In this document: positions 18,758-26,730 of the stretch, one piece after another
Layout: each line of letters begins with the position of its first letter
Position numbering within the stretch: position 1 is the first letter of the stretch
Source of the DNA: an uncultured Pseudomonadota bacterium
GTDB taxonomy: Bacteria > Pseudomonadota > Gammaproteobacteria > Steroidobacterales > Steroidobacteraceae
Reading direction: 5' to 3'
NCBI GenBank assembly: GCA_903879335.1
Contig: CAIRLC010000041.1
Location: 30,295-94,294 of the forward strand
Length of the DNA stretch: 64,000 nt
Program-made: the position numbers and the translations under genes
Notes under the pieces: model-generated
The model's input: the letters and a program-made list of their open reading frames with translations, nothing else
Databases searched by the model: none
What the model was told of the DNA's origin: nothing

Positions 18758-20931
18758 TGTTTTACCCCTTCTGCGCTCGAGACTGGCGTCGATGCGGTCG
18801 CCGCTTCGACGATCGGAACATTTACGTTCATCCCGACGTGTATCGCACCGAAGTCTACGTCGGGATTGTATTCGCGCAGGAGCCAAAAGGGGATCTGCCC
18901 ATGACGCGTCAAGGTCCACAGGGTGTCCCCAGCCTGACAGCGACGCGGCTCTGTACCCGTCACACGATGCCGACTCAGAAAGGCGGCTTGCTGCGCCCGG
19001 TGGTACTCGGAGCGGCGCGCTTCAAAAGTAGCGGTATCCACGCCAGACAACTCTATTTTGAGCCGTCGGCCGAAATCCACGGATTCTCCAGTTTTGAGCT
19101 GATTTATCGCGCGCAAACGGTCCCGCGTAATTCCGGCCCACTGCGCCAAATGCCCGATGGTCTCGCTGGATTGCACCCGAATGGCGCTGTCAGCCACCCG
19201 ATAGTCTGCTGAATCAACCGCCGGTGCGCGGACGCTATTGCTCGGCGTGACGCCCTGCACAGCAGCGTGAGGTGACGAGGATGTCGCGACGGCCGGCAAC
19301 TTAACGGGAGCGTCCGCAGCCGTTGCGGCTGGGTCGGATTTTCCGGCCTCGGATACCGATTCGTGGATGCGCAACTTTTGCCCCTCTCGGACGAGGTCGG
19401 GGCGAGCCAGTCCATTCAGCCTGAGGAGCGTTCCGACCGTGATGCCAGATGATCGCGCGATACTCGACAGACTCTCGCCGTGGGCAACCAGATGTACCTC
19501 TGGTAAGTCGACTGTCGGTTCTGACTCCACGGCGGAATTTGATTCGGCCGCTGACGGAGTCTCGGGAGCCGCGACCGACGACTCGGGAAGCAAACTAGGC
19601 GCCGAGTCCTCGTCTGCCTTGATGGCGGGCAGACGCAAGGTCATGCCAGGCCGAACATCCCGAGCCGATACCTGGTTGTAATCCGCCAGCTCGCGGGAAC
19701 GCAGACCATACTGTGTCGCGATACGATCCAAGGTCTCTCCCTTGCCAACGACAACCGTACGCTCCTTGTCGTCTCGTGCCGCTTGACCCATCCGCGCGAG
19801 CAAACGCCCAGCATCGACCCCCGCGGGCACGCGCAGCTCGAAGCCCCTCGGCACAGGCTTTCGGCCTGCCCAAACCGGATCCAACAAGGACAAATTGAGC
19901 GCCCGTAAAGTCTCACGGTCGGTTCCAATGGATTTTTCGAGCGCTTGGGCGGGCATCAAGGCCGGCAATCGAACCGTCCGGCTATCGTCGTGCGGCATTC
20001 GATCGATACGCCCGAAAAACTTGTCGGCGTTGCGATCCACGTCCAACGCGGCCAGGAAGGACACATAAAAATTACGCGACGCAAATCCAAACGTGCGCCC
20101 CTGATAATTTCGAACAATCGTGACGATATCGTCGGTTCCCAACTCTTCTTTTGCTCGGCGCATGCCTCCTGCGCCATGATTCCAAGCGGTTAATGCCAAC
20201 GGCCAAGTACCGAGCGTGTTGTAGTTAATATTGAGGAACTGGGCCGCCGCGAGGGTTGACTTATAGGGATCAAGCCGCTCGTCCACGGTCGCATCGACGC
20301 GCAGCCACCGCTTCCCGGTGCTGCGCATGAATTGCCACAAACCGGCCGCGCCTACTTTGGAGTACGCACGGGGATTAAAAGATGACTCTACGTGAGGTAA
20401 CGCCGATAACTCGCCCGGGAGTCCCTCTCGGCGCAATGTCTCCTCAACATGCTTTTCCCACGCACCAGAGCGAACCAAGCCTTCGCGGAATCGATCGGCT
20501 TGGCCCAATTGAAAGCGGACGTGCTCGGCGGCTTCGGTGAGAGTCGCGTCGGAGACGTTGGCCGGAAATAGGGTTAAGACCCGATTCTCGTCATCAGAAA
20601 GGTCTTCTCGTGCACCCGTACCCAAATGCCGCAACACGCGCTCATAATGGGCACGAACGGTATCCACTAATGCCGAACGTTCGGACCCTGACAATCCTGG
20701 AGGAAAAGTCAGCTCTTCATACACAATATCCAAGTGCCGATCATCATGGAGCAAGCCACCATGGGTCGTCACTTTGGAATAGATCCGCTCCCAAAACAGA
20801 ACATCGGGCTCCAGCACTGCCGGCCGCGGAAATTGCGCTGGGTTTGCATGGACACGGGCCGGAGTCGCTAGGATGCAAGCAGCAGCCAACGCGCACCCAA
20901 CGGTCATCACAGCGCGGCGCGCAGATATCAT
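18754..20931 (-). CDS. mltD: Membrane-bound lytic murein transglycosylase, MltD-like with LysM repeats
   Basis: Periplasmic glycan-strand-cleaving enzyme. 725 residues: signal peptide (1-29), lytic transglycosylase domain at about 150-300 with the catalytic Glu182 in LPHVESSFNP and AGLWQFM, then four LysM-like repeats (about 395-438, 480-522, 570-610 and 665-712; KGETLDRIA, HGESLSSIA, SSETIGHLA, AGDTLWTLT). Classical MltD has fewer LysM units. No lipobox is visible, unlike E. coli MltD. It heads an operon with the lipoprotein and L,D-transpeptidase. Confidence 0.93.
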   Translation of the reverse strand: MISARRAVMTVGCALAAACILATPARVHANPAQFPRPAVLEPDVLFWERIYSKVTTHGGLLHDDRHLDIVYEELTFPPGLSGSERSALVDTVRAHYERVLRHLGTGAREDLSDDENRVLTLFPANVSDATLTEAAEHVRFQLGQADRFREGLVRSGAWEKHVEETLRREGLPGELSALPHVESSFNPRAYSKVGAAGLWQFMRSTGKRWLRVDATVDERLDPYKSTLAAAQFLNINYNTLGTWPLALTAWNHGAGGMRRAKEELGTDDIVTIVRNYQGRTFGFASRNFYVSFLAALDVDRNADKFFGRIDRMPHDDSRTVRLPALMPAQALEKSIGTDRETLRALNLSLLDPVWAGRKPVPRGFELRVPAGVDAGRLLARMGQAARDDKERTVVVGKGETLDRIATQYGLRSRELADYNQVSARDVRPGMTLRLPAIKADEDSAPSLLPESSVAAPETPSAAESNSAVESEPTVDLPEVHLVAHGESLSSIARSSGITVGTLLRLNGLARPDLVREGQKLRIHESVSEAGKSDPAATAADAPVKLPAVATSSSPHAAVQGVTPSNSVRAPAVDSADYRVADSAIRVQSSETIGHLAQWAGITRDRLRAINQLKTGESVDFGRRLKIELSGVDTATFEARRSEYHRAQQAAFLSRHRVTGTEPRRCQAGDTLWTLTRHGQIPFWLLREYNPDVDFGAIHVGMNVNVPIVEAATASTPVSSAEGVKH

Positions 20932-21044
20932 CTATTCAGCCTCCAGCCTCAACTATTCAGAGTATACAAACTGTCAGCACTGCGGTGCTGCGAAGCCGCT
21001 AGAAGAGTCTAGAATTTAACAAGGGGCCGCCCAGAGGGACTGAG

Positions 21045-21494
21045 ATGGACACTCCGACCAACGACATTACGCTGATAGCGCACGCGATCCAATTGTCTCT
21101 TGCGCCGGTCTTCTTGTTGTCCGGCATTGGAGTGATGCTTGGTGTACTCACGAACCGGTTGGCCCGCATTGTCGATCGCGCACGCCCGCTAGAGGAGCGA
21201 CGCAAACACGTAGATCCAGACGCCGCCGCCGAACTGAACCGGCAATTGCAAAGTTTTGCCCGCCGCGCTCGACTCATGAACACCTCGATTACGCTCAGTG
21301 TCATCTCAGCGTTGCTCATCGCGTCCGTAGTCGCGCTGCTATTTTCCAGCGCATTCATTCAACTGAATCTGGCTGTCGCTGTCTCGGCCCTGTTTATCGC
21401 GGCGATGTTCAGTCTTGTTCTGGCCCTAGGCTCGTTTCTGGCCGAAATACGCATTGCGACAGCGGCACTACGCATTGCACACGATCCGCATTAG
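21045..21494 (+). CDS. DUF2721 family membrane protein
   Basis: 149-residue inner-membrane protein with a first helix at about 12-32 (LSLAPVFLLSGIGVMLGVL), a cytosolic basic segment with LARIVDRARPLEERR, and two further helices at about 84-140. This layout is typical of DUF2721. Function unknown. An AGGGACTGAG site precedes the ATG. It is divergent from mltD across a 113-bp gap. Confidence 0.85.
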   Translation: MDTPTNDITLIAHAIQLSLAPVFLLSGIGVMLGVLTNRLARIVDRARPLEERRKHVDPDAAAELNRQLQSFARRARLMNTSITLSVISALLIASVVALLFSSAFIQLNLAVAVSALFIAAMFSLVLALGSFLAEIRIATAALRIAHDPH

Positions 21495-21670
21495 GCGGCA
21501 GCTGAAAATATCGTGTTCGCCAGAATCCACGGACTAAAGGCTGATAGATCGGCTCATCAATTGAGCCGCTCATTGGTCCCCAACGGCCGCATAATTTCCG
21601 CGGCCACCTCAAGCCGACTTTTTCGGTAAGAATTAGCAATTCACCCCGGGCACCGTTAACCATCGACAAA

Positions 21671-21701
21671 TAAAAAGGCCACTCTGATTCAGAGCGGCCT
21701 T
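21671..21701 (-). terminator. Rho-independent terminator of nrdJab
   Basis: Inverted repeat AAGGCC/GGCCTT (21675-21680 and 21696-21701) enclosing CTCTG/CAGAG with one mismatch. On the minus strand it is followed by a T-run (21671-21676 and beyond), 65 nt after the nrdJb stop. Confidence 0.85.
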
Positions 21702-21765
21702 CAGCGCGAGTCGAGAGGAGAGATCACTTCTCATGCTCGACTACAGCAAGATCAGCAGTTAGAGG

Positions 21766-22485
21766 TCAACCGCACTTAGAATCCCCGCAGTTCAGGCAAG
21801 TCATGCAGCCATCCATCATGATGACGGCTGGCGTGCTGCATTTCCCGCACAACTGGGCGCCCTCCGGCATGTGACGCTCGGCAAAGATGTCAGGCTGCTT
21901 CTTTCGAGCCTCGTACTCTTCTTTTTTCTTGGCAATTAAATCCTTGAGATGTTCATCCATCTCAGGACGCGCCAAAACGCCGATCGTTTGCAAATGCTTT
22001 TCGATCACATAGCCGAGCTCGGCAATGATTGAAGGCATGAACTTTCCGCCTGGCTGCCAATAGCCGCCGCGGGGGTCAAAAACCGCCTTCAGCTCTTCAA
22101 CCATGAATGAGATATCGCCGCCTTTACGGAATACCGCGGAGATAATCCGAGTCAAGGCCACGATCCACTGGTAATGGTCTAAGTTCTTAGAGTTGATGAA
22201 AACTTCGAACGGCCTGCGGCGCTCATTCTCGGTTCCTTCATTCAAGACAATGTCGTTGATGGTCACGTACATCGCGTGATCGGAAACGGGAGTCTTAATC
22301 TTATAAGTAGATCCGATAAGCACGTCCGGCCTTTGCAGCCGCTCAGTCAACTCGACAACATTGCTGCCATCTTTGCTGCGACTCGCGTTCGCCTCTGCCT
22401 TCTTCTCCTCGGATGCTTTAGCAACTGCCGGGTCTACGGGCTTCTCGACGCGATACTTGGTGATCTTTTTTTCTATTTTGAGCAT
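21766..22485 (-). CDS. nrdJb: Class II ribonucleotide reductase, NrdJb component
   Basis: C-terminal portion of the adenosylcobalamin-dependent ribonucleotide reductase, made as a separate 239-residue chain. Visible parts: the TSCPD-like region (YVTINDIVLNEG, PFEVFINSKN) and the Cys-rich tail CGKCSTPAVIMMDGCMTC...CGDSKCG, which in the family carries the reducing thiols and a zinc-ribbon-like site. It starts 1 nt after the nrdJa stop. The P. aeruginosa enzyme is split the same way, so this is a natural two-gene form and not a fresh frameshift. Confidence 0.93.
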   Translation of the reverse strand: MLKIEKKITKYRVEKPVDPAVAKASEEKKAEANASRSKDGSNVVELTERLQRPDVLIGSTYKIKTPVSDHAMYVTINDIVLNEGTENERRRPFEVFINSKNLDHYQWIVALTRIISAVFRKGGDISFMVEELKAVFDPRGGYWQPGGKFMPSIIAELGYVIEKHLQTIGVLARPEMDEHLKDLIAKKKEEYEARKKQPDIFAERHMPEGAQLCGKCSTPAVIMMDGCMTCLNCGDSKCG

Positions 22486-22486
22486 G

Positions 22487-24631
22487 TCAGAACTTCCCGT
22501 AATAGCCTTCTTTCAAAGCATCAAAGAGGTTTGAGGCGGTATGGGTCTCACCGTCATATTCGATGGTCTCATCACCACGAACAGACACTTCGGATCCATC
22601 GTCCAAAGTAAACACGTAAGTCGTGTTCTTGAGATCCTCTTCTTTGACGAGAACACCGGTGAAGGCTTCTGGATTAAACCGGAACGTCGTGCACCCCTTG
22701 AGCCCTTGTTCGTAGGCGTAGAGATAAATGTTCTTAAAGTCTTCATATTTGAAGTCTGTTGGAACATTGGCCGTCTTTGAGATGCTCGAGTCCACCCACT
22801 TTTGGGCAGCGGCCTGTACGTCCACATGTTGCTCTGGAGTAATCGTATCGGAGGTGACGAAATACTCAGGCAGGCGCTCGTCGTCAGCGGTTGAACCTGG
22901 CATCGCTTTAGGGTTTACCAAGGCGCGATAAGCGAGCAACTCAAACGAGTAAACGTCAACTCGCTCCTTCGTTTTCTTGCCCTCGCGGATCACATTACGG
23001 AAGTAATGATGCGCAAAGGAAGGTTCGATGCCATTCGAGGCGTTGTTCGCCAAGGAAAGCGAAATGGTGCCGGTTGGTGCGATAGAGCTGTGATGGCTAA
23101 AGCGCGCGCCGGTTGTTGATAACTGCTCGACCAATGCAGGCGCAACCGCTGCAACACGCTGCATGTAACGACTGTAGCGGGCATGCAAGATTCGGCCGGG
23201 TACTCGTTGACCAACCTTCCAGCCGTCCGCCACCATTTCTGGCCGCAAGCGCAGCATTTTTGCAGTCACCACGAACTCTTCGTTCATGATCGGCGCAGGG
23301 CCCTTCTCCCGAGCGAGATCAAGCCCCGCTTCCCAACCTGCAACGGCCATCTCACGAGATACGGCCTCCGTGAACTGGATGGACTCGCCTGAGCCATATT
23401 TCATACCCAGCATCGTCATTGCCGAACCGAGGCCTAAGAATCCCATGCCGTGGCGACGCTTGCGCAGGATTTCTTCACGCTGACCCGGCAGAGGCAACCC
23501 GTTGATTTCAACCACGTTGTCGAGCATTCGCGTGAAGACCTTCACGACTTCCCGATACTCTAGCCAATCAAATTCCGCATCAGCCTTGAACGGGTTACGC
23601 ACGAAGCGAGTCAAATTCACGGAGCCCAACAGGCAGGACCCATAAGGGGGCAGCGGCTGTTCGCCGCAGGGGTTGGTCGCGCGAATATTCTCGCACCACC
23701 AGTTGTTGTTCATTTCGTTCACGCGATCAATCAACACAAAGCCTGGCTCTGCAAAGTCGTACGTGGACGCCATGATGTAGTCCCACACGCGACGCGCCGG
23801 CAGTGACTTGTAAATCTTGCAGCACACGAGACCATCGTCGCGGGTGACATACCCTTCGGTAATCGGCCACTCACGCCACAAGAAAGCCGCCGGATCCGAT
23901 AAGTCGGGCTGCTCTGCGTCATATTCCTTTTGACGAAGCGGAAACGCCAAATTCCAGTTCGAATTGCTCTTGACCGCTTCGATGAACTCATCGGTGATGA
24001 GGAGCGACAGGTTAAATTGCCGCAGCCGGCCGTTCTCGCGCTTCGCCTTGATGAATTCCATGACATCAGGGTGGCCGACATCGAATGTGCCCATCTGGGC
24101 GCCACGACGACCGCCCGCCGAGGAGACGGTGAAACACATTTTGTCGTAGACATCCATGAACGAGAGCGGACCGGAGGTCAGTGCGCCAGCGCCGGAAACA
24201 TATGCGCCGCGCGGGCGCAGCGTCGAGAACTCATAGCCGATGCCACAACCGGCCTTCAAGGTCAGACCCGCCTCGTGCACCTTGTTCAAGATGTCGTCCA
24301 TCGAGTCGGCGATCGTGCCGGATACCGTGCAATTGATGGTTGACGTCGCAGGCTTATGCTCAAGCGCGCCCGCATTCGACGTGACGCGGCCCGCAGGAAT
24401 CGCGCCTTTACGCAATGCCCAAAGGAAGCGCTCGAACCAGTGCGCTCTTAATTCAGGCGCTTCAACGTCGGCAAGCGCCACCGCAACACGGCGGTAGGTG
24501 TCATCCATCGAATGATCAACTGCACGACCGTCTTTTGCGGTCAGGCGATACTTCTTATCCCAAATATCGAGCGAAGCTTCCTGAAAAGGAACCACCGCTT
24601 CCTGTTGTTCCACTTTTTGGGCCGTAATCAT
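22487..24631 (-). CDS. nrdJa: Class II (B12-dependent) ribonucleotide reductase, NrdJa component
   Basis: Catalytic chain that reduces ribonucleotides to deoxyribonucleotides using adenosylcobalamin, an oxygen-independent radical enzyme. 714 residues. The first redox Cys is Cys101 in TINCTVSG, the radical site is NPCGEQ at 320-325 (Cys322, Glu324), and the glycine-rich KAGCGIGYEFSTLRPRGA segment is at about 126-143. No B12 riboswitch was recognised upstream. Instead, NrdR-like palindromes and a long stem-loop lie between 24691 and 24963. Shares a transcript with nrdJb. Confidence 0.96.
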   Translation of the reverse strand: MITAQKVEQQEAVVPFQEASLDIWDKKYRLTAKDGRAVDHSMDDTYRRVAVALADVEAPELRAHWFERFLWALRKGAIPAGRVTSNAGALEHKPATSTINCTVSGTIADSMDDILNKVHEAGLTLKAGCGIGYEFSTLRPRGAYVSGAGALTSGPLSFMDVYDKMCFTVSSAGGRRGAQMGTFDVGHPDVMEFIKAKRENGRLRQFNLSLLITDEFIEAVKSNSNWNLAFPLRQKEYDAEQPDLSDPAAFLWREWPITEGYVTRDDGLVCCKIYKSLPARRVWDYIMASTYDFAEPGFVLIDRVNEMNNNWWCENIRATNPCGEQPLPPYGSCLLGSVNLTRFVRNPFKADAEFDWLEYREVVKVFTRMLDNVVEINGLPLPGQREEILRKRRHGMGFLGLGSAMTMLGMKYGSGESIQFTEAVSREMAVAGWEAGLDLAREKGPAPIMNEEFVVTAKMLRLRPEMVADGWKVGQRVPGRILHARYSRYMQRVAAVAPALVEQLSTTGARFSHHSSIAPTGTISLSLANNASNGIEPSFAHHYFRNVIREGKKTKERVDVYSFELLAYRALVNPKAMPGSTADDERLPEYFVTSDTITPEQHVDVQAAAQKWVDSSISKTANVPTDFKYEDFKNIYLYAYEQGLKGCTTFRFNPEAFTGVLVKEEDLKNTTYVFTLDDGSEVSVRGDETIEYDGETHTASNLFDALKEGYYGKF

Positions 24632-24690
24632 CGTGATGCTGTGCTCCGTTGAGCAAATTATCGTTTTAGTACCGTCCTAAACGACCCCGT

Positions 24691-24737
24691 GAAGCGCCCT
24701 AACTGCGCCGATGGTCTATCAGACCTCAGGGCGCTTC
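24691..24737 (-). promoter_or_regulatory. Long stem-loop in the nrdJ leader
   Basis: GAAGCGCCCT (24691-24700) pairs with AGGGCGCTTC (24728-24737), a perfect 10-bp stem. Inside it GGTCT (24713-24717) pairs with AGACC (24721-24725). It lies 60 nt upstream of the nrdJa ATG and downstream of the NrdR-like box, so it would be in the 5' leader. No run of U follows, so simple termination is less likely than a leader regulatory or stability structure. Confidence 0.6.
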
Positions 24738-24769
24738 CGCTCTCTCGCGATCGATCAAGTTCTTTCGGA

Positions 24770-24785
24770 ACACAACATCTTGTGT
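24770..24785. promoter_or_regulatory. NrdR-like operator, copy 1
   Basis: 16-bp near-palindrome ACACAACATCTTGTGT, matching the known NrdR box pattern (ACACwAtATaTwGTGT) at about 14 of 16 positions. It lies 139 bp upstream of the nrdJa start. NrdR represses ribonucleotide reductase genes in response to dATP/ATP, so the location fits. Confidence 0.7.
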
Positions 24786-24947
24786 CCGAGCGGCTACGTT
24801 ATTTTCGCAGAGCCCCTGAGTCAAGCATCCAAGGACGTTATTTTTAACCGTCAAAAATTACATATAAAACAATTAATTAAATATTTAAATCGAATAATTC
24901 AGCGGTCAGAACGCGCAAATATTTTGTCAAGTAGCAGGCGCCGATAA

Positions 24948-24963
24948 CTACAACATCTTGTGC
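24948..24963. promoter_or_regulatory. NrdR-like operator, degenerate copy 2
   Basis: CTACAACATCTTGTGC shares the 13-bp core ACAACATCTTGTG with copy 1 and the following GAGCGG, as a direct repeat 178 bp away. The outer palindromic bases are eroded. The usual NrdR pair spacing is about three helical turns, so the distance here is atypical. Confidence 0.5.
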
Positions 24964-25188
24964 CAGAGCGGGATCAGCCCCTGCCTCCGGCAACCGGCAG
25001 GGCTGCGCGCTGTCTCTTTCCTTGAAATTCTGCGTGGGTGCCCCATCTCTTATCGAGCGGAAAACCCGTCATAAACGCTGACACGGATCGCTGCGGGTCC
25101 TCCGATTACGGCGACTCGAGTGCTTCTGGTGTTAATCCGTTTTTGCCGGCAGTCCGCGGCCGCGGCGGCTCGATGCGCTTTACGGATT

Positions 25189-25217
25189 GGAACTTTTAGG
25201 CAGCCGATGCGGTCATT
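25189..25217 (+). promoter_or_regulatory. Candidate sigma-E (RpoE/AlgU-type) promoter of the Deg protease gene
   Basis: GGAACTT at 25189-25195 followed by TTAGG, then GTCATT at 25212-25217 as the -10 element (consensus GTCTAA/GTCTGA). The gap from GGAACTT to the TC is 17 nt, one above the usual. It is about 65 bp upstream of the protease start. Deg/MucD genes are classical envelope-stress targets. Confidence 0.5.
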
Positions 25218-25280
25218 TCGTAAGGGCGACTGAATGCCAGTACGCTCCGTCACCACAAAACCATGCACGAAGGGAACTTC

Positions 25281-26672
25281 ATGTTGAATACACGTACCGC
25301 GAATCGGGCTGCCGCCTGCGCCCTCGCCGTCCTGTTTACCGGCGCCGTCGTTACCACGACGCCCGCCATTGCCGAAGGCCGCCTGCCAACCGAAGTTGGC
25401 GGTGCGCCATTACCCTCGCTGGCACCAATCGTGAAGAAGGCCTCGCCCGCCGTTGTCAATATCTCGACACGCGGTACGGTGGCCGAAAAAGGCAATCGCA
25501 ACCCCCTGTTCGATGACCCCTTTTTCAAGCGTTTCTTCGATGCGCCGGAGATGGCTCCTCGGCAACGTCAGTTCCAAAGCGCGGGATCGGGTGTCGTCGT
25601 TGATGCGATACAAGGGTTCATCATCACCAATGCCCATGTTATCGAAAATGCTAATGAAATCACCGTCACCACGAATGACGGTCACGACTACAAAGCAACC
25701 GTTGTCGGCTCAGACGTCGGCGCCGACGTCGCACTGATAAAAGTTAAAGACGCCAAACTCACCGAACTTCCAATTGGCGACTCCTCGAAATCTGAAGTCG
25801 GGGATTTCGTCCTCGCGATTGGTAACCCATTTGGGCTTCAGCACACGGTGACTTATGGCATCATCAGCGCCGTCGGCCGTTCTGGCATCAATCCAGATGG
25901 CTATGAAGACTTCATCCAGACCGATGCGTCGATCAACCCAGGTAATTCGGGTGGAGCACTCATCAACCTACGCGGGGAACTGGTAGGCATCAACTCGGCG
26001 ATTCTTTCCAGATCTGGCGGCAACATCGGAATTGGCTTCGCTATTCCGTCGAACATGGTGCGCTCGATCATGGATCAACTGGTCAAATACGGCGAGGTTA
26101 AGCGAGGCTTGTTGGGCGTCAGTATTTTGACCTTGACGCCTGATCTTGCAGAAAATCTTGGCGCCAAAGACCTGCAAGGCGCCTTGGTGCAGCAAGTGGT
26201 TGAGGGTTCAGCCGCGGAAAAGGCGGGGCTCAAGGCGGGCGACGTCATTACCGCTGTCGCCGGGCAGCCGGTGAAGACTGGACCGGAACTGCGCAACCGC
26301 ATCGGTCTGATGCGGGTCGGCGAAACCGTTGATCTCACGTATTACCGCGACGGCAAGTCGCATCATGCCACTGCGGTCGTCGCCGCCAAGGGGGCTGCGC
26401 CTGGCGAAGATTCGCCGGCTGGCGACCTCCATCGCGCCTTTGAGGGCGCGGATCTGGGCGATGCCGCCAACGGCGGCGGCGTACTCGTCCGCACTGTTGA
26501 GGCCGAAAGCCCAGCAGCACAGGCCGGTCTGCGACCGAATGACGTCATCACGGCAGTGAATCGTCAGAAGGTAGGCGCCTTGAAAGACTTGCGGGCCATT
26601 GTGAAAGGCCAGCAGACGCTTCTGCTGACGGTTCGTCGGGGCGACAGCATCTTAGTCATCCCGGTACGCTGA
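25281..26672 (+). CDS. degQ: DegP/DegQ-type periplasmic serine endoprotease (Do family)
   Basis: Periplasmic quality-control protease/chaperone. 463 residues from the ATG at 25281, which has AGGGAAC just upstream (an in-frame ATG at 25263 would put six charged residues before the signal peptide). Signal peptide to about residue 32 (TTTPAIAEG). Catalytic triad His119 (FIITNAHVIEN), Asp149 (GADVALIKV) and Ser223 (INPGNSGGALIN), then two PDZ domains (about 255-350 and 375-460). Symbol could equally be degP or mucD. A perfect hairpin lies after the stop. Confidence 0.93.
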   Translation: MLNTRTANRAAACALAVLFTGAVVTTTPAIAEGRLPTEVGGAPLPSLAPIVKKASPAVVNISTRGTVAEKGNRNPLFDDPFFKRFFDAPEMAPRQRQFQSAGSGVVVDAIQGFIITNAHVIENANEITVTTNDGHDYKATVVGSDVGADVALIKVKDAKLTELPIGDSSKSEVGDFVLAIGNPFGLQHTVTYGIISAVGRSGINPDGYEDFIQTDASINPGNSGGALINLRGELVGINSAILSRSGGNIGIGFAIPSNMVRSIMDQLVKYGEVKRGLLGVSILTLTPDLAENLGAKDLQGALVQQVVEGSAAEKAGLKAGDVITAVAGQPVKTGPELRNRIGLMRVGETVDLTYYRDGKSHHATAVVAAKGAAPGEDSPAGDLHRAFEGADLGDAANGGGVLVRTVEAESPAAQAGLRPNDVITAVNRQKVGALKDLRAIVKGQQTLLLTVRRGDSILVIPVR

Positions 26673-26693
26673 CGCCGGGCGCTGCTGCGCGTA

Positions 26694-26725
26694 GGATCCC
26701 GGTCTTGTTCGCAAGACCGGGATCC
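26694..26725 (+). terminator. Perfect 13-bp hairpin between degQ and the NDUFA9-like gene
   Basis: GGATCCCGGTCTT (26694-26706) and AAGACCGGGATCC (26713-26725) with loop GTTCGC. It starts 21 nt after the degQ stop and ends 5 nt before the next ATG (26731). No T-run follows. It can act as terminator or, because GGGA inside the 3' arm is the only evident ribosome site for the next gene, as a translation-masking structure. Confidence 0.75.
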
Positions 26726-26730
26726 CTCAG

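Larger units (their letters stand above)
24632..25280. other. 650-bp intergenic control region between nrdJ and the Deg protease
   Basis: No convincing gene; small frames here lack family similarity. From left to right it holds a long inverted repeat (24691-24737), an NrdR-like palindrome (24770-24785), a very AT-rich island (about 24835-24930), a second copy of the palindrome (24948-24963), a GC-rich hairpin (about 24977-25003, AGCCCCTGCC against GGCAGGGCT) and a sigma-E-like promoter (25189-25217) in front of the protease gene. Confidence 0.7.

Noticed and set aside
22485-22490. Possible frameshift splitting the class II ribonucleotide reductase
   Set aside because: Each part has its own normal ends, and the same two-gene form (NrdJa/NrdJb) is known in P. 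aeruginosa, so it is natural.
24711-24947. 78-codon plus-strand frame in the nrdJ control region
   Set aside because: It overlaps the stem-loop, the NrdR-like box and the AT-rich island, and the translation has no recognisable pattern.
24632-25060. Cobalamin riboswitch upstream of the B12-dependent reductase
   Set aside because: The conserved B12-box and GCCACTG elements were looked for on both strands and not found.
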